Source: JABDEZ01 sp965276955
Lineage (GTDB): Bacteria > Bacteroidota > Bacteroidia > Chitinophagales > Chitinophagaceae
DNA length: 64,000 bases
Direction: 5' to 3'
Assembly (NCBI GenBank): GCA_965276955.1
Contig: CBDIBP010000022.1
Coordinates: 24,680 to 88,679 of the forward strand
The notes beneath the pieces were generated by a model. It saw only the letters and a program-made list of their open reading frames with translations, searched no databases and was not told the DNA's origin. Below are positions 44,262 to 53,249 of the stretch, one piece after another. Position 1 is the stretch's first letter. Each line of letters starts with the position of its first letter. The translations under genes were made by a program, and so were the position numbers.

Positions 44262-46472
44262 TTATCGTAGCAGGGTAACATTGCCTTGATGGTGTTCGGT
44301 TGTTCCATCGGCTAATGTAGCATTGATGATGTAAATATAAACGCCTGTTGGCTGGTCATTTCCACTCAGCTTGCCATCCCAACCACGGCCATTGATGCTT
44401 TGGGTATAAAATATTTCCTGTCCCCAGCGGTTGTAAATGGTCATCTCGAATTTAGTAATGCTATTGCTGAGCAGTTGGCGAGGGAAGAAGTAGTCATTCA
44501 CGCCGTCGTTGTTAGGAGAGAAGACATTCGGGATGTTGACGTAGCAATCGTTCTTGATCCACACGCTGTCTGAGGTGGTACAACCATTTACGTTGACAGT
44601 AGTGTAGTAAATGCCCGGTTGTGATACGTTGATGCCAGATGTTGTATCACCGGTACTCCATAACCAAGATGCTTTTGGGTTGCCTGCATTGATAAAGTCG
44701 TTTATAGGAATACCAGGGTTGCCTGGGCATAAAGAAGTATCAGGCCCAAGGTTAAGCGTAGGGTAGTTGTACACTGTAACGTATTTCGGGAACGTAGTAT
44801 CGGGGCATATCCTGTAGTTGGCGGTAAAAGTGATGGTGTAATTACCTGCTGCAGCGAAAGCATGCGTAATATCATTTTCGTTGTTTATTATAGTACCATC
44901 ACCAAAGTTCCATACGGTACCTGTGTTGCCTAAAGTAGAGTAAACACCATGGAAAGTAACTGCATTGCCCTGGCATAATACACTATCGGACTGGGTGACA
45001 CTGATGAAGGTGACCGTATCTACATGTATGAGGGCATATGTAGTATCTGAACACGGTATAAAGTTCCTGATACCCATAGTGACGCGGAACTCCCCAGCCT
45101 TGGTATATATGTGTGTAGGGCTTGCTACGGTATCGGTACTGCCATCGCCAAAGTTCCAGTAATATGAAGGGTTACCTTTTTGAGTAGTAAAGGTTGACTT
45201 ATCTGTGAAAGTGACCGTATTCCCCTGGCATATACTATCCTTATCAACAGTGAAAGCGGCCTTTAGAGGGTGTTCCAAAATAAGATCCTGCGATGTGGAA
45301 TCTACACAGCCATGTGGGGATGTTGCTATCAGACCCACTTTAAAAGTATCCTGGAGTGTATATATATGTGTGGGGTTGGTAGCTGTATCTATACCATTGT
45401 CGCCAAAGGTCCATCTGTACGTGCTTCCATTGACCGTTTGGTTGGTAAACAGTACCGTATCCTGTGTGCATCCATAATTAATATTGTCTGTGAAATTAAC
45501 TGTAGGGAGCGGGTAGGCAAAAACGGTCTGGCTATCGGTAAGTATAAATGAATCGCAGCCGGAATATACGGTGGCTTGTACGAGGTAAGTAGTTGTGGTG
45601 GTAGGGCAAACAGTGAGTGTATCGCTATTGCCCAATATATTTCCCTGATGGTCTGACCATTGGTAGCGGGCGCCACCTGTTGGTGAGCCGGATGGGATGA
45701 AACTATAGGACTCATTTTGCCCAAACCAGGCAGTTCCGTTCTTGCCTGGTGCGGTAACAAAATTGGTGCCTGTTGCATCTTCAATGCCTAATATGGCCAA
45801 GCCATTCTGCCATGTGCTACATATGGGTCTTGCAGCTATATTCACATCTATTTGGTTGGTAGATTCATGTATCACTATTTGTTGTGTGGCTAGTAATGAA
45901 GTGCATTGGAACAGAGGCACCTGGTAGCAAGAAACTACAAAAACGCGACAAGGCGCTGTACCATAAGTAGCATAATAAATAGTGCCACTATTTACATAGT
46001 ATAGGTCGTAATATGCTCCCATGATACAATTCTTAGTAGCATTATTGTTGTTACCCGGCAAGCCGCTGGTTATAGCATAAGGGCAATATCCATTAGCCAA
46101 GGATGTATCAAAACATATTTGTCCGTTGGTGCCTATTGTTATATCGCTGTAGGTATTACCGTAAAAACAAAAAGGGAAAGGTAAGTGTACTACTCCGCCG
46201 TAATCATCATCAAATGGAGCTCTGTAGATAGTGCCAGTATTGTATGAGTAGGGCTGATAAGCAAAGCTATCTACCCTGTAATTTGTAGATGCCGGCAAAT
46301 TTGTTGTAGCATGTGCAGATACCTGCGCACACCTGCCAGGGCATACAATAGCGGATGGCCCGACCGTAATAGTGTTGGATACAATAACAGGGCAAGGTGA
46401 AGATTGTGCCCACGATACTGTGACCGGCAGCAGGAAAAGAATGAAAAACAGCAGACGTAACTTTGATCTCAT
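44262..46472 (-). CDS. T9SS cargo with PKD domains and type B (gliding-associated) C-terminal domain
   Basis: A 736-residue secreted protein. Signal peptide 1-22 (ending SWA-Q). An N-terminal region of about 270 residues with several cysteines is followed by three PKD domains marked by WTFGDNG, WNFGDGST and WNFGDGT. The last ~85 residues (NVFSPNNDGVNDYFFPRQL ... FEMTIYNRWGQEIF ... GVYIYIINATLADG) are the type B sorting domain, which is not cleaved or processed like type A. Probably a large surface adhesin. Confidence 0.9.
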   Translation of the reverse strand: MRSKLRLLFFILFLLPVTVSWAQSSPCPVIVSNTITVGPSAIVCPGRCAQVSAHATTNLPASTNYRVDSFAYQPYSYNTGTIYRAPFDDDYGGVVHLPFPFCFYGNTYSDITIGTNGQICFDTSLANGYCPYAITSGLPGNNNNATKNCIMGAYYDLYYVNSGTIYYATYGTAPCRVFVVSCYQVPLFQCTSLLATQQIVIHESTNQIDVNIAARPICSTWQNGLAILGIEDATGTNFVTAPGKNGTAWFGQNESYSFIPSGSPTGGARYQWSDHQGNILGNSDTLTVCPTTTTTYLVQATVYSGCDSFILTDSQTVFAYPLPTVNFTDNINYGCTQDTVLFTNQTVNGSTYRWTFGDNGIDTATNPTHIYTLQDTFKVGLIATSPHGCVDSTSQDLILEHPLKAAFTVDKDSICQGNTVTFTDKSTFTTQKGNPSYYWNFGDGSTDTVASPTHIYTKAGEFRVTMGIRNFIPCSDTTYALIHVDTVTFISVTQSDSVLCQGNAVTFHGVYSTLGNTGTVWNFGDGTIINNENDITHAFAAAGNYTITFTANYRICPDTTFPKYVTVYNYPTLNLGPDTSLCPGNPGIPINDFINAGNPKASWLWSTGDTTSGINVSQPGIYYTTVNVNGCTTSDSVWIKNDCYVNIPNVFSPNNDGVNDYFFPRQLLSNSITKFEMTIYNRWGQEIFYTQSINGRGWDGKLSGNDQPTGVYIYIINATLADGTTEHHQGNVTLLR

Positions 46473-46647
46473 GCAATAGTTTTTATAGAATAAACGCGGA
46501 TAAATTTCTTGATCGGTCTTAATGGCGTATACAGGAAGATAACATCAGCCACTATATGCAAGTGACCAAATGTGAAATAGGGTTACTTCTAAGTTAACTT
46601 TTTTAACTCAGAAATATACATTTTTTTTTAAGTAATATATATTCTCT

Positions 46648-48678
46648 TTATTTCAATGCAGTTCGCTCTTTCTGGAGGGCAAATAGTTTATCGCGCAGGC
46701 GCGCGGCCTCCATAAAGTCGAGATCTTTGGCTGCTTTTTCCATGCCCTTTTTAGTTTGGGCTATCAATTTATCCAGCTGCCCTACTGACTTGTATACCAC
46801 TTCATCTTCTGCTGCCATGGTTACCAGATCGTCTGTAATGGCATATTTATTTTTCTCGTCAAATCCTTTAATATCGAGTACTGAGGTTTGCTTGAATATC
46901 TGGTCTTTCGATCTTGTAATAGTGGTGGGCACAATGCCGTTCTCCTGGTTGTATCTTATTTGTTTTTCTCTGCGACGGTCCGTTTCATCTATAGTGCGCT
47001 GCATGCTTTCTGTAACATGATCGGCATAGAAAATGACCAGACCATTCACATTTCGGGCGGCCCTTCCGGCCATCTGTGTCAGCGAGCGCTCATCGCGGAG
47101 GAAACCCTCTTTATCTGCATCCAGTATAGCCATCAGCGATACCTCTGGCAGATCTAAGCCTTCGCGCAGCAGGTTGACACCCACCAGCACATCTATAATG
47201 CCCAGGCGCAGCTCGCGCAGTATCTCTACGCGCTCCAGTGTATCTACCTCTGAGTGTATGTATTTTGAGTTGACGTTGATGCGCTTCAGGTACTTATCCA
47301 GCTCTTCGGCCATGCGCTTGGTAAGTGTGGTGACCAGTACGCGGTCGCCCATTTTTATACGCTTATCTATCTCATCCAGCAGGTCATCTACCTGGTTCAT
47401 ACTGGGGCGTATCTCTATAGGTGGTTCTATAAGGCCGGTAGGGCGCACTATCTGCTCTACTACCACACCACCGCTTTGCTCCAGCTCGTAACGAGCCGGG
47501 GTAGCGCTCACAAAAACCACCTGATTGAGCTTTGATTCAAACTCGTGGAAATTCAGCGGCCTGTTGTCCAGTGCAGATGGCAAGCGGAAACCAAAATCAA
47601 CAAGCGTTAACTTTCTGCTTCTATCGCCGCCATACATACCGCTTATCTGTGGTATGGTGACGTGGCTCTCATCTACTACCAGCAAAAAATCATCTGGGAA
47701 ATAATCGAGCAGGCAAAAGGGGCGTGCGCCCGGTTTGCGCCTGTCCAGAAAACGGGAGTAATTCTCTATACCGCTGCAATAGCCCAACTCCTGTATCATT
47801 TCCAGGTCGTAATTCACGCGCTCTTTTATGCGCTGTGCTTCCAGCGGCTTGCCTATACTTTTAAAGTATTCTGTTTGGGCATTCAGTTCATCCTGGATCT
47901 CGTGTATGATCTGTGCCATCATATTGCGTGGCGCCAGGTACAGATTGGCAGGGAATATGGCCGCATTTTCCATAGTGCCTATGCGCTTGCCGGTATCTAC
48001 CTCAAAGCTCTCTATTTCCTCCACCTCATCGCCAAAGAAGGTAATGCGGTACCCATAGTCTACATAAGGCAGGTTAATATCTACGGTATCACCCTGCACC
48101 CTGAAGGTGCCCCTTGTAAATTCGCCCTGGCTGCGGTTGTACAGCGCATTGACCAGATTATGGAGGAAAGGATTGCGGCCTATGCTATCGCCTTTTTTGA
48201 ACCGGATGATACCCGCTGCATAGTCTACAGGGTTACCCATACCGTATATGCAGGATACGGATGCTACGACCACAATATCGCGCCTGCCGCTCAGCAGGCT
48301 GCTGGTGGCACGGAGCCTTAACTTTTCCAGCTCTTCATTTATGGAAAGGTCTTTTTCAATATACGTATCAGATACCGGCATGTATGCCTCTGGCTGGTAG
48401 TAATCGTAGTAAGAAACAAAGTACTCTACAGCGTTATTAGGAAAGAACTGGCGGAACTCACCATAGAGCTGCGCTACCAGTGTTTTGTTGTGGGTGAGTA
48501 CCAGTGTGGGTTTTTGTGTTTGCTGTATCACATTGGCCATGGTAAATGTTTTACCAGAGCCGGTAACGCCCAGCAGTGTCTGAAATTTTTCTCCCTCCTC
48601 TATGCCCTCTGCCAACAGCCTTATAGCATCCGGCTGGTCGCCGGCTGGCTGATAAGGACTTTCTATCTGGAATCTCAT
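46648..48678 (-). CDS. uvrB: Excinuclease ABC subunit B
   Basis: A 676-residue nucleotide-excision repair helicase. Walker A is GVTGSGKTF (about residues 37-45), followed by the beta-hairpin region (SYYDYYQPEAYMP), the DEAH-type Walker B in VVDESHVTIPQ, and motifs V and VI (NLLREGLDLPEVS; QMAGRAARN). The UvrC-binding UVR domain closes the protein (KLIAQTKKGMEKAAKDLDFM). Full length. Confidence 0.97.
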   Translation of the reverse strand: MRFQIESPYQPAGDQPDAIRLLAEGIEEGEKFQTLLGVTGSGKTFTMANVIQQTQKPTLVLTHNKTLVAQLYGEFRQFFPNNAVEYFVSYYDYYQPEAYMPVSDTYIEKDLSINEELEKLRLRATSSLLSGRRDIVVVASVSCIYGMGNPVDYAAGIIRFKKGDSIGRNPFLHNLVNALYNRSQGEFTRGTFRVQGDTVDINLPYVDYGYRITFFGDEVEEIESFEVDTGKRIGTMENAAIFPANLYLAPRNMMAQIIHEIQDELNAQTEYFKSIGKPLEAQRIKERVNYDLEMIQELGYCSGIENYSRFLDRRKPGARPFCLLDYFPDDFLLVVDESHVTIPQISGMYGGDRSRKLTLVDFGFRLPSALDNRPLNFHEFESKLNQVVFVSATPARYELEQSGGVVVEQIVRPTGLIEPPIEIRPSMNQVDDLLDEIDKRIKMGDRVLVTTLTKRMAEELDKYLKRINVNSKYIHSEVDTLERVEILRELRLGIIDVLVGVNLLREGLDLPEVSLMAILDADKEGFLRDERSLTQMAGRAARNVNGLVIFYADHVTESMQRTIDETDRRREKQIRYNQENGIVPTTITRSKDQIFKQTSVLDIKGFDEKNKYAITDDLVTMAAEDEVVYKSVGQLDKLIAQTKKGMEKAAKDLDFMEAARLRDKLFALQKERTALK

Positions 48679-48684
48679 ATACTA

Positions 48685-48692
48685 CAAATTTA
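48685..48692 (-). promoter_or_regulatory. -7 box for uvrB, six bases from the ATG
   Basis: On the minus strand TAAATTTG fits TAnnTTTG exactly and ends 6 nt before the uvrB ATG at 48678, implying a leaderless or nearly leaderless mRNA. Confidence 0.55.
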
Positions 48693-48737
48693 AGGCTTTA
48701 TAGCAGTAGAAAGTAACTGCGATGACCACACATAAAA

Positions 48738-48766
48738 AACGCCTGCAACAATGATGTGCAGGCGTT
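48738..48766 (-). terminator. Terminator after the TPR protein gene
   Basis: A perfect 10-bp stem (48738-48747 with 48757-48766) with a 9-nt loop. On the minus strand it is followed by a T-run (TTTTTATG). It ends the PstS-like/TPR unit before uvrB. Confidence 0.8.
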
Positions 48767-48787
48767 CTTAAAAATGTAAGATCAAAT

Positions 48788-50392
48788 CTATTTTTTCTTA
48801 GGTGCTGCCTTAGGCGCTGGTTTTTTTCCTGCACCGGCTTCTATTGCATCCAGCTGTTTTACGTAAGAATCGTTAGAGTCAACTGTCTTTAGGTAACCTT
48901 TGTATTTTTCTTCGTTCGCTTTATCTTTTTTGTTGTAGTAGTAGAACAACAAATAGTCATCAGCTATCTTAACGTCGCCTTTCTTTTCAGAGGCCTGTCC
49001 CACAGAATCGAGCCACCTGGTGTAGTAAGGTACTGCAGCACCTGTTGTAGCATCACTATCGATAGCAGCTGCTACACGGCCACGCCAGTAAGTAGCTGAA
49101 ATGATGGAGTTGGAATACCTGGTACCCATTTGCTCGAACATAGGATCTGCCTTGTTGTACTCTGCGGCATAATAGTACATTACACCACCCCAGAAATAGT
49201 CAAGCGGTTGTGTGCCCGGATTTTCTGCGGTGATCTTGTTATACCAGTAAGCAGACTTGGCATATTGTTTCAATGTTTTGTAGTTCTCTGCTATGGGGCG
49301 GTAAATGTCTGATTTGTCCCTTGCAGTGTCCAGGGCACCAGCTTTGTTATAGTAAACATCAGCAGAGTCAAAAGCATTTGTTGCAGCAAATACATTCCCG
49401 AACTTTACATACTCATCGTACCCAATTTTCTTAGGGTCCTTGATAGCGAAATATGTTCTTAAGTTGCTCAACGCACTTGGATAATCCTTGGTCTCGTACT
49501 GGCTATAGCCCAGAGGGCCATACACGGTTGCTTTTTTGGCACCTATGCTTATCAGTGAATCTCCCAAATGGATAGCTTCAGGGTAGTGTTTTGATAAGTA
49601 AAGTATACCCATGTATTGCACTTCATCATCTACAGACTTATCAGAAAAGGAGAGATATTGCTGCATGTTCTGCAAAGACATAGCATAGTTGCCTGATCTT
49701 TCATAAGCATTGGCGAGGTCGCGGTAAGGTAATGGATTGGTCGGGTCTGCATCCTTTGCTTTTTGATAGTTATCCAACGCGCTTGGGTAGTTGCGGGCAC
49801 TATACCAAACATAGCCTATACGCGAAAATGCGAGCGAATTTTTAGGGTCTTTTTCAGTTACGTGCTCGTAGTTGTTCATGGCCTCGCCACCACCGCCTGT
49901 AAGCAGTTGGGAAGCATCGCCAAGACCTATGTGCACATTTGCATCGTCTGTACTTTCCAGGGCTTTTTTATACCAGGCTATAGCTTGCGTTATTAAAGCA
50001 AGGTCGGTAGTGCCGGAGTATGTTATAGCATCTGCAGCATATTCCAGCGGCTGCCACTCTTTCTTTTTAGCTTTTTGTGCTACGTTGTTGGCCAGCTGAG
50101 TGCCCGCAGACATATTATTCTGGTTAAAGGCTACAAGCGCCTGACCAGCCATATTCATAGGGTCTTCAGGAAATTTCATGAACGTTGCTTTAGCTGCATT
50201 TACGTCATTTTGTTTCATCTGAGACAGTCCATAATAATAATTGGCGGTAGGGTTGGCACCGGCAAGTGGTCCCAGTATCTTTTCGGCGCTATTGTAGCGC
50301 TCGTACCTGTACATCTTTATGCCGTCTTCCACTGACTGGGCATGTGCTGTAGTGGCTGCGAGGGCCACTATTACTATCATTGATCTTTTCAT
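48788..50392 (-). CDS. Secreted TPR-repeat protein
   Basis: A 534-residue protein. Signal peptide from the ATG at 50392 (MKRSMIVIVALAATTAHAQ); a second ATG four codons upstream is possible. The rest consists of about a dozen TPR-like helix pairs (for example SALDNYQKAKDADPTNPLPY and YPSALSNLRTYFAIKDPKKI). The C-terminus is Lys/Ala/Pro-rich (KKPAPKAAPKKK). Periplasmic TPR proteins next to a PstS-like lipoprotein occur in Bacteroidota with TonB/ExbBD energy-transfer genes. It probably acts as a protein-protein scaffold. Confidence 0.82.
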   Translation of the reverse strand: MKRSMIVIVALAATTAHAQSVEDGIKMYRYERYNSAEKILGPLAGANPTANYYYGLSQMKQNDVNAAKATFMKFPEDPMNMAGQALVAFNQNNMSAGTQLANNVAQKAKKKEWQPLEYAADAITYSGTTDLALITQAIAWYKKALESTDDANVHIGLGDASQLLTGGGGEAMNNYEHVTEKDPKNSLAFSRIGYVWYSARNYPSALDNYQKAKDADPTNPLPYRDLANAYERSGNYAMSLQNMQQYLSFSDKSVDDEVQYMGILYLSKHYPEAIHLGDSLISIGAKKATVYGPLGYSQYETKDYPSALSNLRTYFAIKDPKKIGYDEYVKFGNVFAATNAFDSADVYYNKAGALDTARDKSDIYRPIAENYKTLKQYAKSAYWYNKITAENPGTQPLDYFWGGVMYYYAAEYNKADPMFEQMGTRYSNSIISATYWRGRVAAAIDSDATTGAAVPYYTRWLDSVGQASEKKGDVKIADDYLLFYYYNKKDKANEEKYKGYLKTVDSNDSYVKQLDAIEAGAGKKPAPKAAPKKK

Positions 50393-50433
50393 TTTGTACA
50401 ACATTACCTTGACGGTATTTTCTTTTTTTTAAT

Positions 50434-51339
50434 TTATGGATTGATCTGCGCTTCCCTGATAACTATATGCATCTGCCACGGGAACAGGTGTGCGTGATAA
50501 AAAATAAGCTGCCCTTGCTGCTGGGTAAGGAAGTTGACAAAGCCACTCCCCAGCCCCTGCCAGGTCTCTCTTTTTATATAATATAGATCACGGGTGAACG
50601 GGTATAGCTTAGTGCCAATGTAGGCCTGGTATGGCTGGTAGAAATTTTTATTGCTATCGCTCTGCATGGCCACTACTTTTACGCGCGTTGTAAATGCGCC
50701 GGTATTATTTGGATCAGTAGAGTCGCTTACGTAGCCAAGGCCCACAAACCCTATGGCATTGGGGTTATTGGCCACATAGTCTACCACCTGGGCATTACCC
50801 TTGGTCGCATATACATTGCTGCCCAGCTTGCCACCGGGTATCAGTGAGTCCAGTATGTACCTTACGGTGCTTGAGTTCTGGTCATCGAAGACCACAGTAT
50901 ATTTCTTTTTATAAACGCCAGCCAGTATCCCTTTTAGCTCGGCCTTGCCCAGCATTGTATCGGCCGACGAATTATTTACAATAACAGCAATAGCATCCTT
51001 TGCCAGTAACAGTGATGATGGGGCTATCTGTTTCTGGTCTGCGAGCACTTTTTCAGCGGCAGACAATTGCCGGGTCACCAATATCAAGCGCGCTTTATTG
51101 TCAAAAAAGTCTTTAAAACAGTCTGCTTCAGGCTTGTAGTGTACATTGATGTGTGCATTAGGATACATGCTATCAAATACTTTCAGCTCTGCCTCTATAG
51201 CTGGCTTGTACGTTTCATCGACAGAGATATCTATGGTGCCGGAGCTTAGGTTGTCTGTAGGCATTTTAGGACCATCATTGCAAGCTGCCATAAATAATAA
51301 GCCAATTGAGGCAGGGATGAAGAATTTAAGCCAACGCAT
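50434..51339 (-). CDS. PstS-like phosphate-binding lipoprotein
   Basis: A 301-residue lipoprotein with a lipobox (FMAAC, Cys20). It has the two-lobe periplasmic binding fold of the PstS family (GTIDISVDETYKPAIEAELK near the start; SSTVRYILDSLI; ANNPNAIGFVGLGYVSDS). The usual permease and ATPase genes pstCAB are absent nearby. In Bacteroidota such proteins often act with TonB-type systems rather than a classical importer, so phosphate transport is not assured. It starts 42 bp upstream of the TPR gene, so the two form an operon. Confidence 0.82.
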   Translation of the reverse strand: MRWLKFFIPASIGLLFMAACNDGPKMPTDNLSSGTIDISVDETYKPAIEAELKVFDSMYPNAHINVHYKPEADCFKDFFDNKARLILVTRQLSAAEKVLADQKQIAPSSLLLAKDAIAVIVNNSSADTMLGKAELKGILAGVYKKKYTVVFDDQNSSTVRYILDSLIPGGKLGSNVYATKGNAQVVDYVANNPNAIGFVGLGYVSDSTDPNNTGAFTTRVKVVAMQSDSNKNFYQPYQAYIGTKLYPFTRDLYYIKRETWQGLGSGFVNFLTQQQGQLIFYHAHLFPWQMHIVIREAQINP

Positions 51340-51433
51340 AGATGCAATTTTATGGAATTATTTAAAATAATGATGGGAACCCTGAGGCGTTGTAACAATA
51401 ATTTAACAGCTGGAAACCCTGAACCGGCACATT

Positions 51434-51691
51434 TTAGCGGGTGTCAGCATTCTTTCTATTATGCTGTTCGCGTACGTTGCGCACGCCCAATACAATGCGA
51501 TAAACGCCGTAGAGTACTACCATGATACCCAATGCGTAAGCTATACCATTAGAAAGCTCAATGGCGCCGAAATACTTAAGGTATAACACTGAAAAACCTA
51601 TTAAGATGTAGAAGAACCCCATCCCAAAATCGAGACCTGTTCTGAAATTCCGGTATCCCCTGTTCTGTTCGTTGCGTTCTTCGTAATTCAT
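51434..51691 (-). CDS. Small membrane protein
   Basis: An 85-residue protein with a polar, Arg/Asn-rich N-terminus (about 1-22), two membrane helices (about 24-43 and 48-68) and a charged tail (VRNVREQHNRKNADTR). No named family is recognised. It lies about 95 bp upstream of the PstS-like gene on the same strand and may belong to the same transcript. Confidence 0.65.
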   Translation of the reverse strand: MNYEERNEQNRGYRNFRTGLDFGMGFFYILIGFSVLYLKYFGAIELSNGIAYALGIMVVLYGVYRIVLGVRNVREQHNRKNADTR

Positions 51692-51846
51692 CAGTTATTA
51701 GTTAATGGTGCAAACTTATAGCTTATAATCGTTTTTTGTGATAACTTATTGCGCGGCTATTGGTAAAATTTAATTAAAAATAGGGTATAGCTTAAAGATG
51801 CGGGGAGGCACTAATTCCATAAGGTGACAGAAAATAATGGGCATAA

Positions 51847-51880
51847 AAAAAGAGACTGCGGGTTAGAACAGTCTCTTTTT
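51847..51880. terminator. Terminator after the histone-like gene
   Basis: A perfect 12-bp stem (51847-51858 with 51869-51880) with a 10-nt loop and A/T-rich outer arms, so it can work in both directions. Confidence 0.85.
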
Positions 51881-51904
51881 GTAAGTACGCTAAAAATTAG
51901 AGAT

Positions 51905-52264
51905 CTATTTTTTAGCGGCCGCCTTTTTAGGGCCAGCATTTGGCGTTGCAGCAGGTGCTGCTTTAGCCGGTGCAGCTTTTTTAGCTGGCGCTGCTTTCTT
52001 TGCAGGCGCTGCCTTTTTAGCCGGTGCAGCTTTTTTGGCTGGTGCTGCTTTTTTAGCAGGAGCAGCTTTCTTAGCTGGTGCGGCTTTCTTTGCAGGAGCC
52101 GCTTTTTTAGCAGGCGCTGCTTTTTTAGCAGGGGCCGCTTTCTTTGCAGGAGCTGCTTTTTTAGCAGGAGCTGCTTTCTTGGCTGGTGCAGCTTTCTTTG
52201 CAGGAGCTGCTTTTTTTGCAGGAGCCGCTTTCTTTGCAGGCGCTGCCTTTTTTACTGTTGCCAT
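51905..52264 (-). CDS. Histone H1-like Lys/Ala/Pro repeat protein
   Basis: A 119-residue protein. After MATVK it is almost wholly built from the 6-residue repeat K-A-A-P-A-K, about 16 copies, and it ends with AKAAPAATPNAGPKKAAAKK. No signal peptide or membrane segment. Such sequences resemble the C-terminal tail of histone H1 and bacterial AlgP/Hc1-type proteins that bind and compact DNA or RNA. The net charge is strongly positive. It follows rpmA on the same strand, 55 bp away, after a terminator hairpin. Confidence 0.85.
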   Translation of the reverse strand: MATVKKAAPAKKAAPAKKAAPAKKAAPAKKAAPAKKAAPAKKAAPAKKAAPAKKAAPAKKAAPAKKAAPAKKAAPAKKAAPAKKAAPAKKAAPAKKAAPAKAAPAATPNAGPKKAAAKK

Positions 52265-52306
52265 AATTGTTGTGAATTTAAGGGTAAAAAAAAACCTTAT
52301 GGCAAA

Positions 52307-52334
52307 ATCGCCGAGCGGGTTAGGCCTCGGCGAT
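52307..52334 (-). terminator. Terminator overlapping the rpmA stop codon
   Basis: A perfect 9-bp stem (52307-52315 with 52326-52334) has a 10-nt loop that contains most of the rpmA stop region; the upstream arm is coding. On the minus strand it is followed by TTTTGCC. Confidence 0.6.
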
Positions 52335-52589
52335 CGCGTTAACTTCTTTTACTGATACTAATGTCTTAGTCCTTGTCTTTCGGAATTCAACAATACCATC
52401 TGTAAGTGCAAATATGGTAAAGTCTTTTCCTAAGCCTACATTCACTCCAGGATGGTATTCAGTACCACGCTGGCGTATGATAATGTTGCCAGATATAGCC
52501 GGTTGTCCGCCAAATATCTTTACACCTAATCTTTTACTCTGGGAGTCGCGGCCGTTACGTACACTACCTTCTCCTTTCTTATGTGCCAT
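52320..52589 (-). CDS. rpmA: 50S ribosomal protein L27
   Basis: An 89-residue ribosomal protein near the peptidyl-transferase centre. The N-terminus is MAHKKGEGSVRNGRDSQSKRLGVK, the mature form without the cleaved leader found in Firmicutes. The central FGGQPAISGNIIIRQRGTEYHPGVNVG is fully conserved. It lies 32 bp after rplU, the normal L21-L27 operon order. Confidence 0.97.
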   Translation of the reverse strand: MAHKKGEGSVRNGRDSQSKRLGVKIFGGQPAISGNIIIRQRGTEYHPGVNVGLGKDFTIFALTDGIVEFRKTRTKTLVSVKEVNAIAEA

Positions 52590-52621
52590 TTCTGATTACT
52601 TCTTATTTGTTATTAATAATA

Positions 52622-52921
52622 TTAAGCTATTGCATTGATCTTTATCTTAGTAAGATACTGGCGATGACCATTTTTCTTTTGGAACCCCTTACGGCGATTC
52701 TTCTTAAAAATGATAACCTTGTCACCCTTAAGGTGATCAATTATTTCGGCCTGTATTTTTAAAGATCTACTGCCTACTGTTATATCTCCCTGGTTACCTA
52801 CCATAAGGATGTCTGAAAACTCTACTTTATCACCAGCATTACCCTCAAGACGATGAACGAACAATTCGTCGTTTTGTTTAACTTTAAACTGCTGACCTGC
52901 TATACTTACGATCGCAAACAT
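52622..52921 (-). CDS. rplU: 50S ribosomal protein L21
   Basis: A 99-residue ribosomal protein. MFAIVSIAGQQFKV at the N-terminus and the basic C-terminal signature KKNRRKGFQKKNGHRQYLTK identify it. It binds 23S rRNA with L20. First gene of the rplU-rpmA operon, transcribed from its own promoter about 24 bp upstream. Confidence 0.97.
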   Translation of the reverse strand: MFAIVSIAGQQFKVKQNDELFVHRLEGNAGDKVEFSDILMVGNQGDITVGSRSLKIQAEIIDHLKGDKVIIFKKNRRKGFQKKNGHRQYLTKIKINAIA

Positions 52922-52944
52922 GACTATACTAAATATATTTTTCG

Positions 52945-52952
52945 CAAAGTTA
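52945..52952 (-). promoter_or_regulatory. -7 box of the rplU-rpmA operon
   Basis: On the minus strand TAACTTTG fits TAnnTTTG exactly and ends 23 nt before the rplU ATG at 52921. Confidence 0.5.
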
Positions 52953-53087
52953 ATGTACTTTTTTTGTTTTTTAAAAATAAAGTTTGCTTTTTTATAATTT
53001 CTCTTTATCTATAGCTATTCAATACTCTGTGTTCCTGAAATAAAGTACGTGGTATTTGCGTTATTACTCATCACTTTGTGGCACAAA

Positions 53088-53109
53088 TATGTATCTGATA
53101 TGTATCTGA
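53088..53109. repeat. 11-bp tandem repeat in the divergent region
   Basis: TATGTATCTGA occurs twice in direct tandem (53088-53098 and 53099-53109), about 140 bp before the GH3-family gene. Too short to assign; it could be a regulator site or chance slippage. Confidence 0.6.
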
Positions 53110-53249
53110 CTTATAGTCATCATAAATATCATACCTAAGTGCATCGGGAATCTACTTGTAGTTTCATCAATTGCATTTAGATTAGTCAGGCTTTTTTATT
53201 TTTCAATGGCTTTTAATAATAACTAACTTTACTACGGAATATAGTAATA

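Larger units (their letters stand above)
52922..53249. other. A/T-rich divergent intergenic region of 328 bp
   Basis: It lies between divergent rplU (minus) and the GH3-family gene (plus). It holds the rplU -7 box (52945-52952) and an 11-bp exact tandem repeat (53088-53109). No open frame or RNA gene is visible. Confidence 0.6.

Noticed and set aside
46592..46608. Dyad AGTTAA-N5-TTAACT upstream of the type B cargo gene
   Set aside because: Short, A/T-rich and isolated; it shares the GTTA core with the 35.7-kb array but not the 22-bp spacing.
51824..52355. Plus-strand open frames rich in Ala/Gly/Phe or Cys/Arg/Ser across the histone-like gene
   Set aside because: They are the reverse complement of the Lys/Ala/Pro repeat and lack plausible starts; the minus-strand protein fits a known type.
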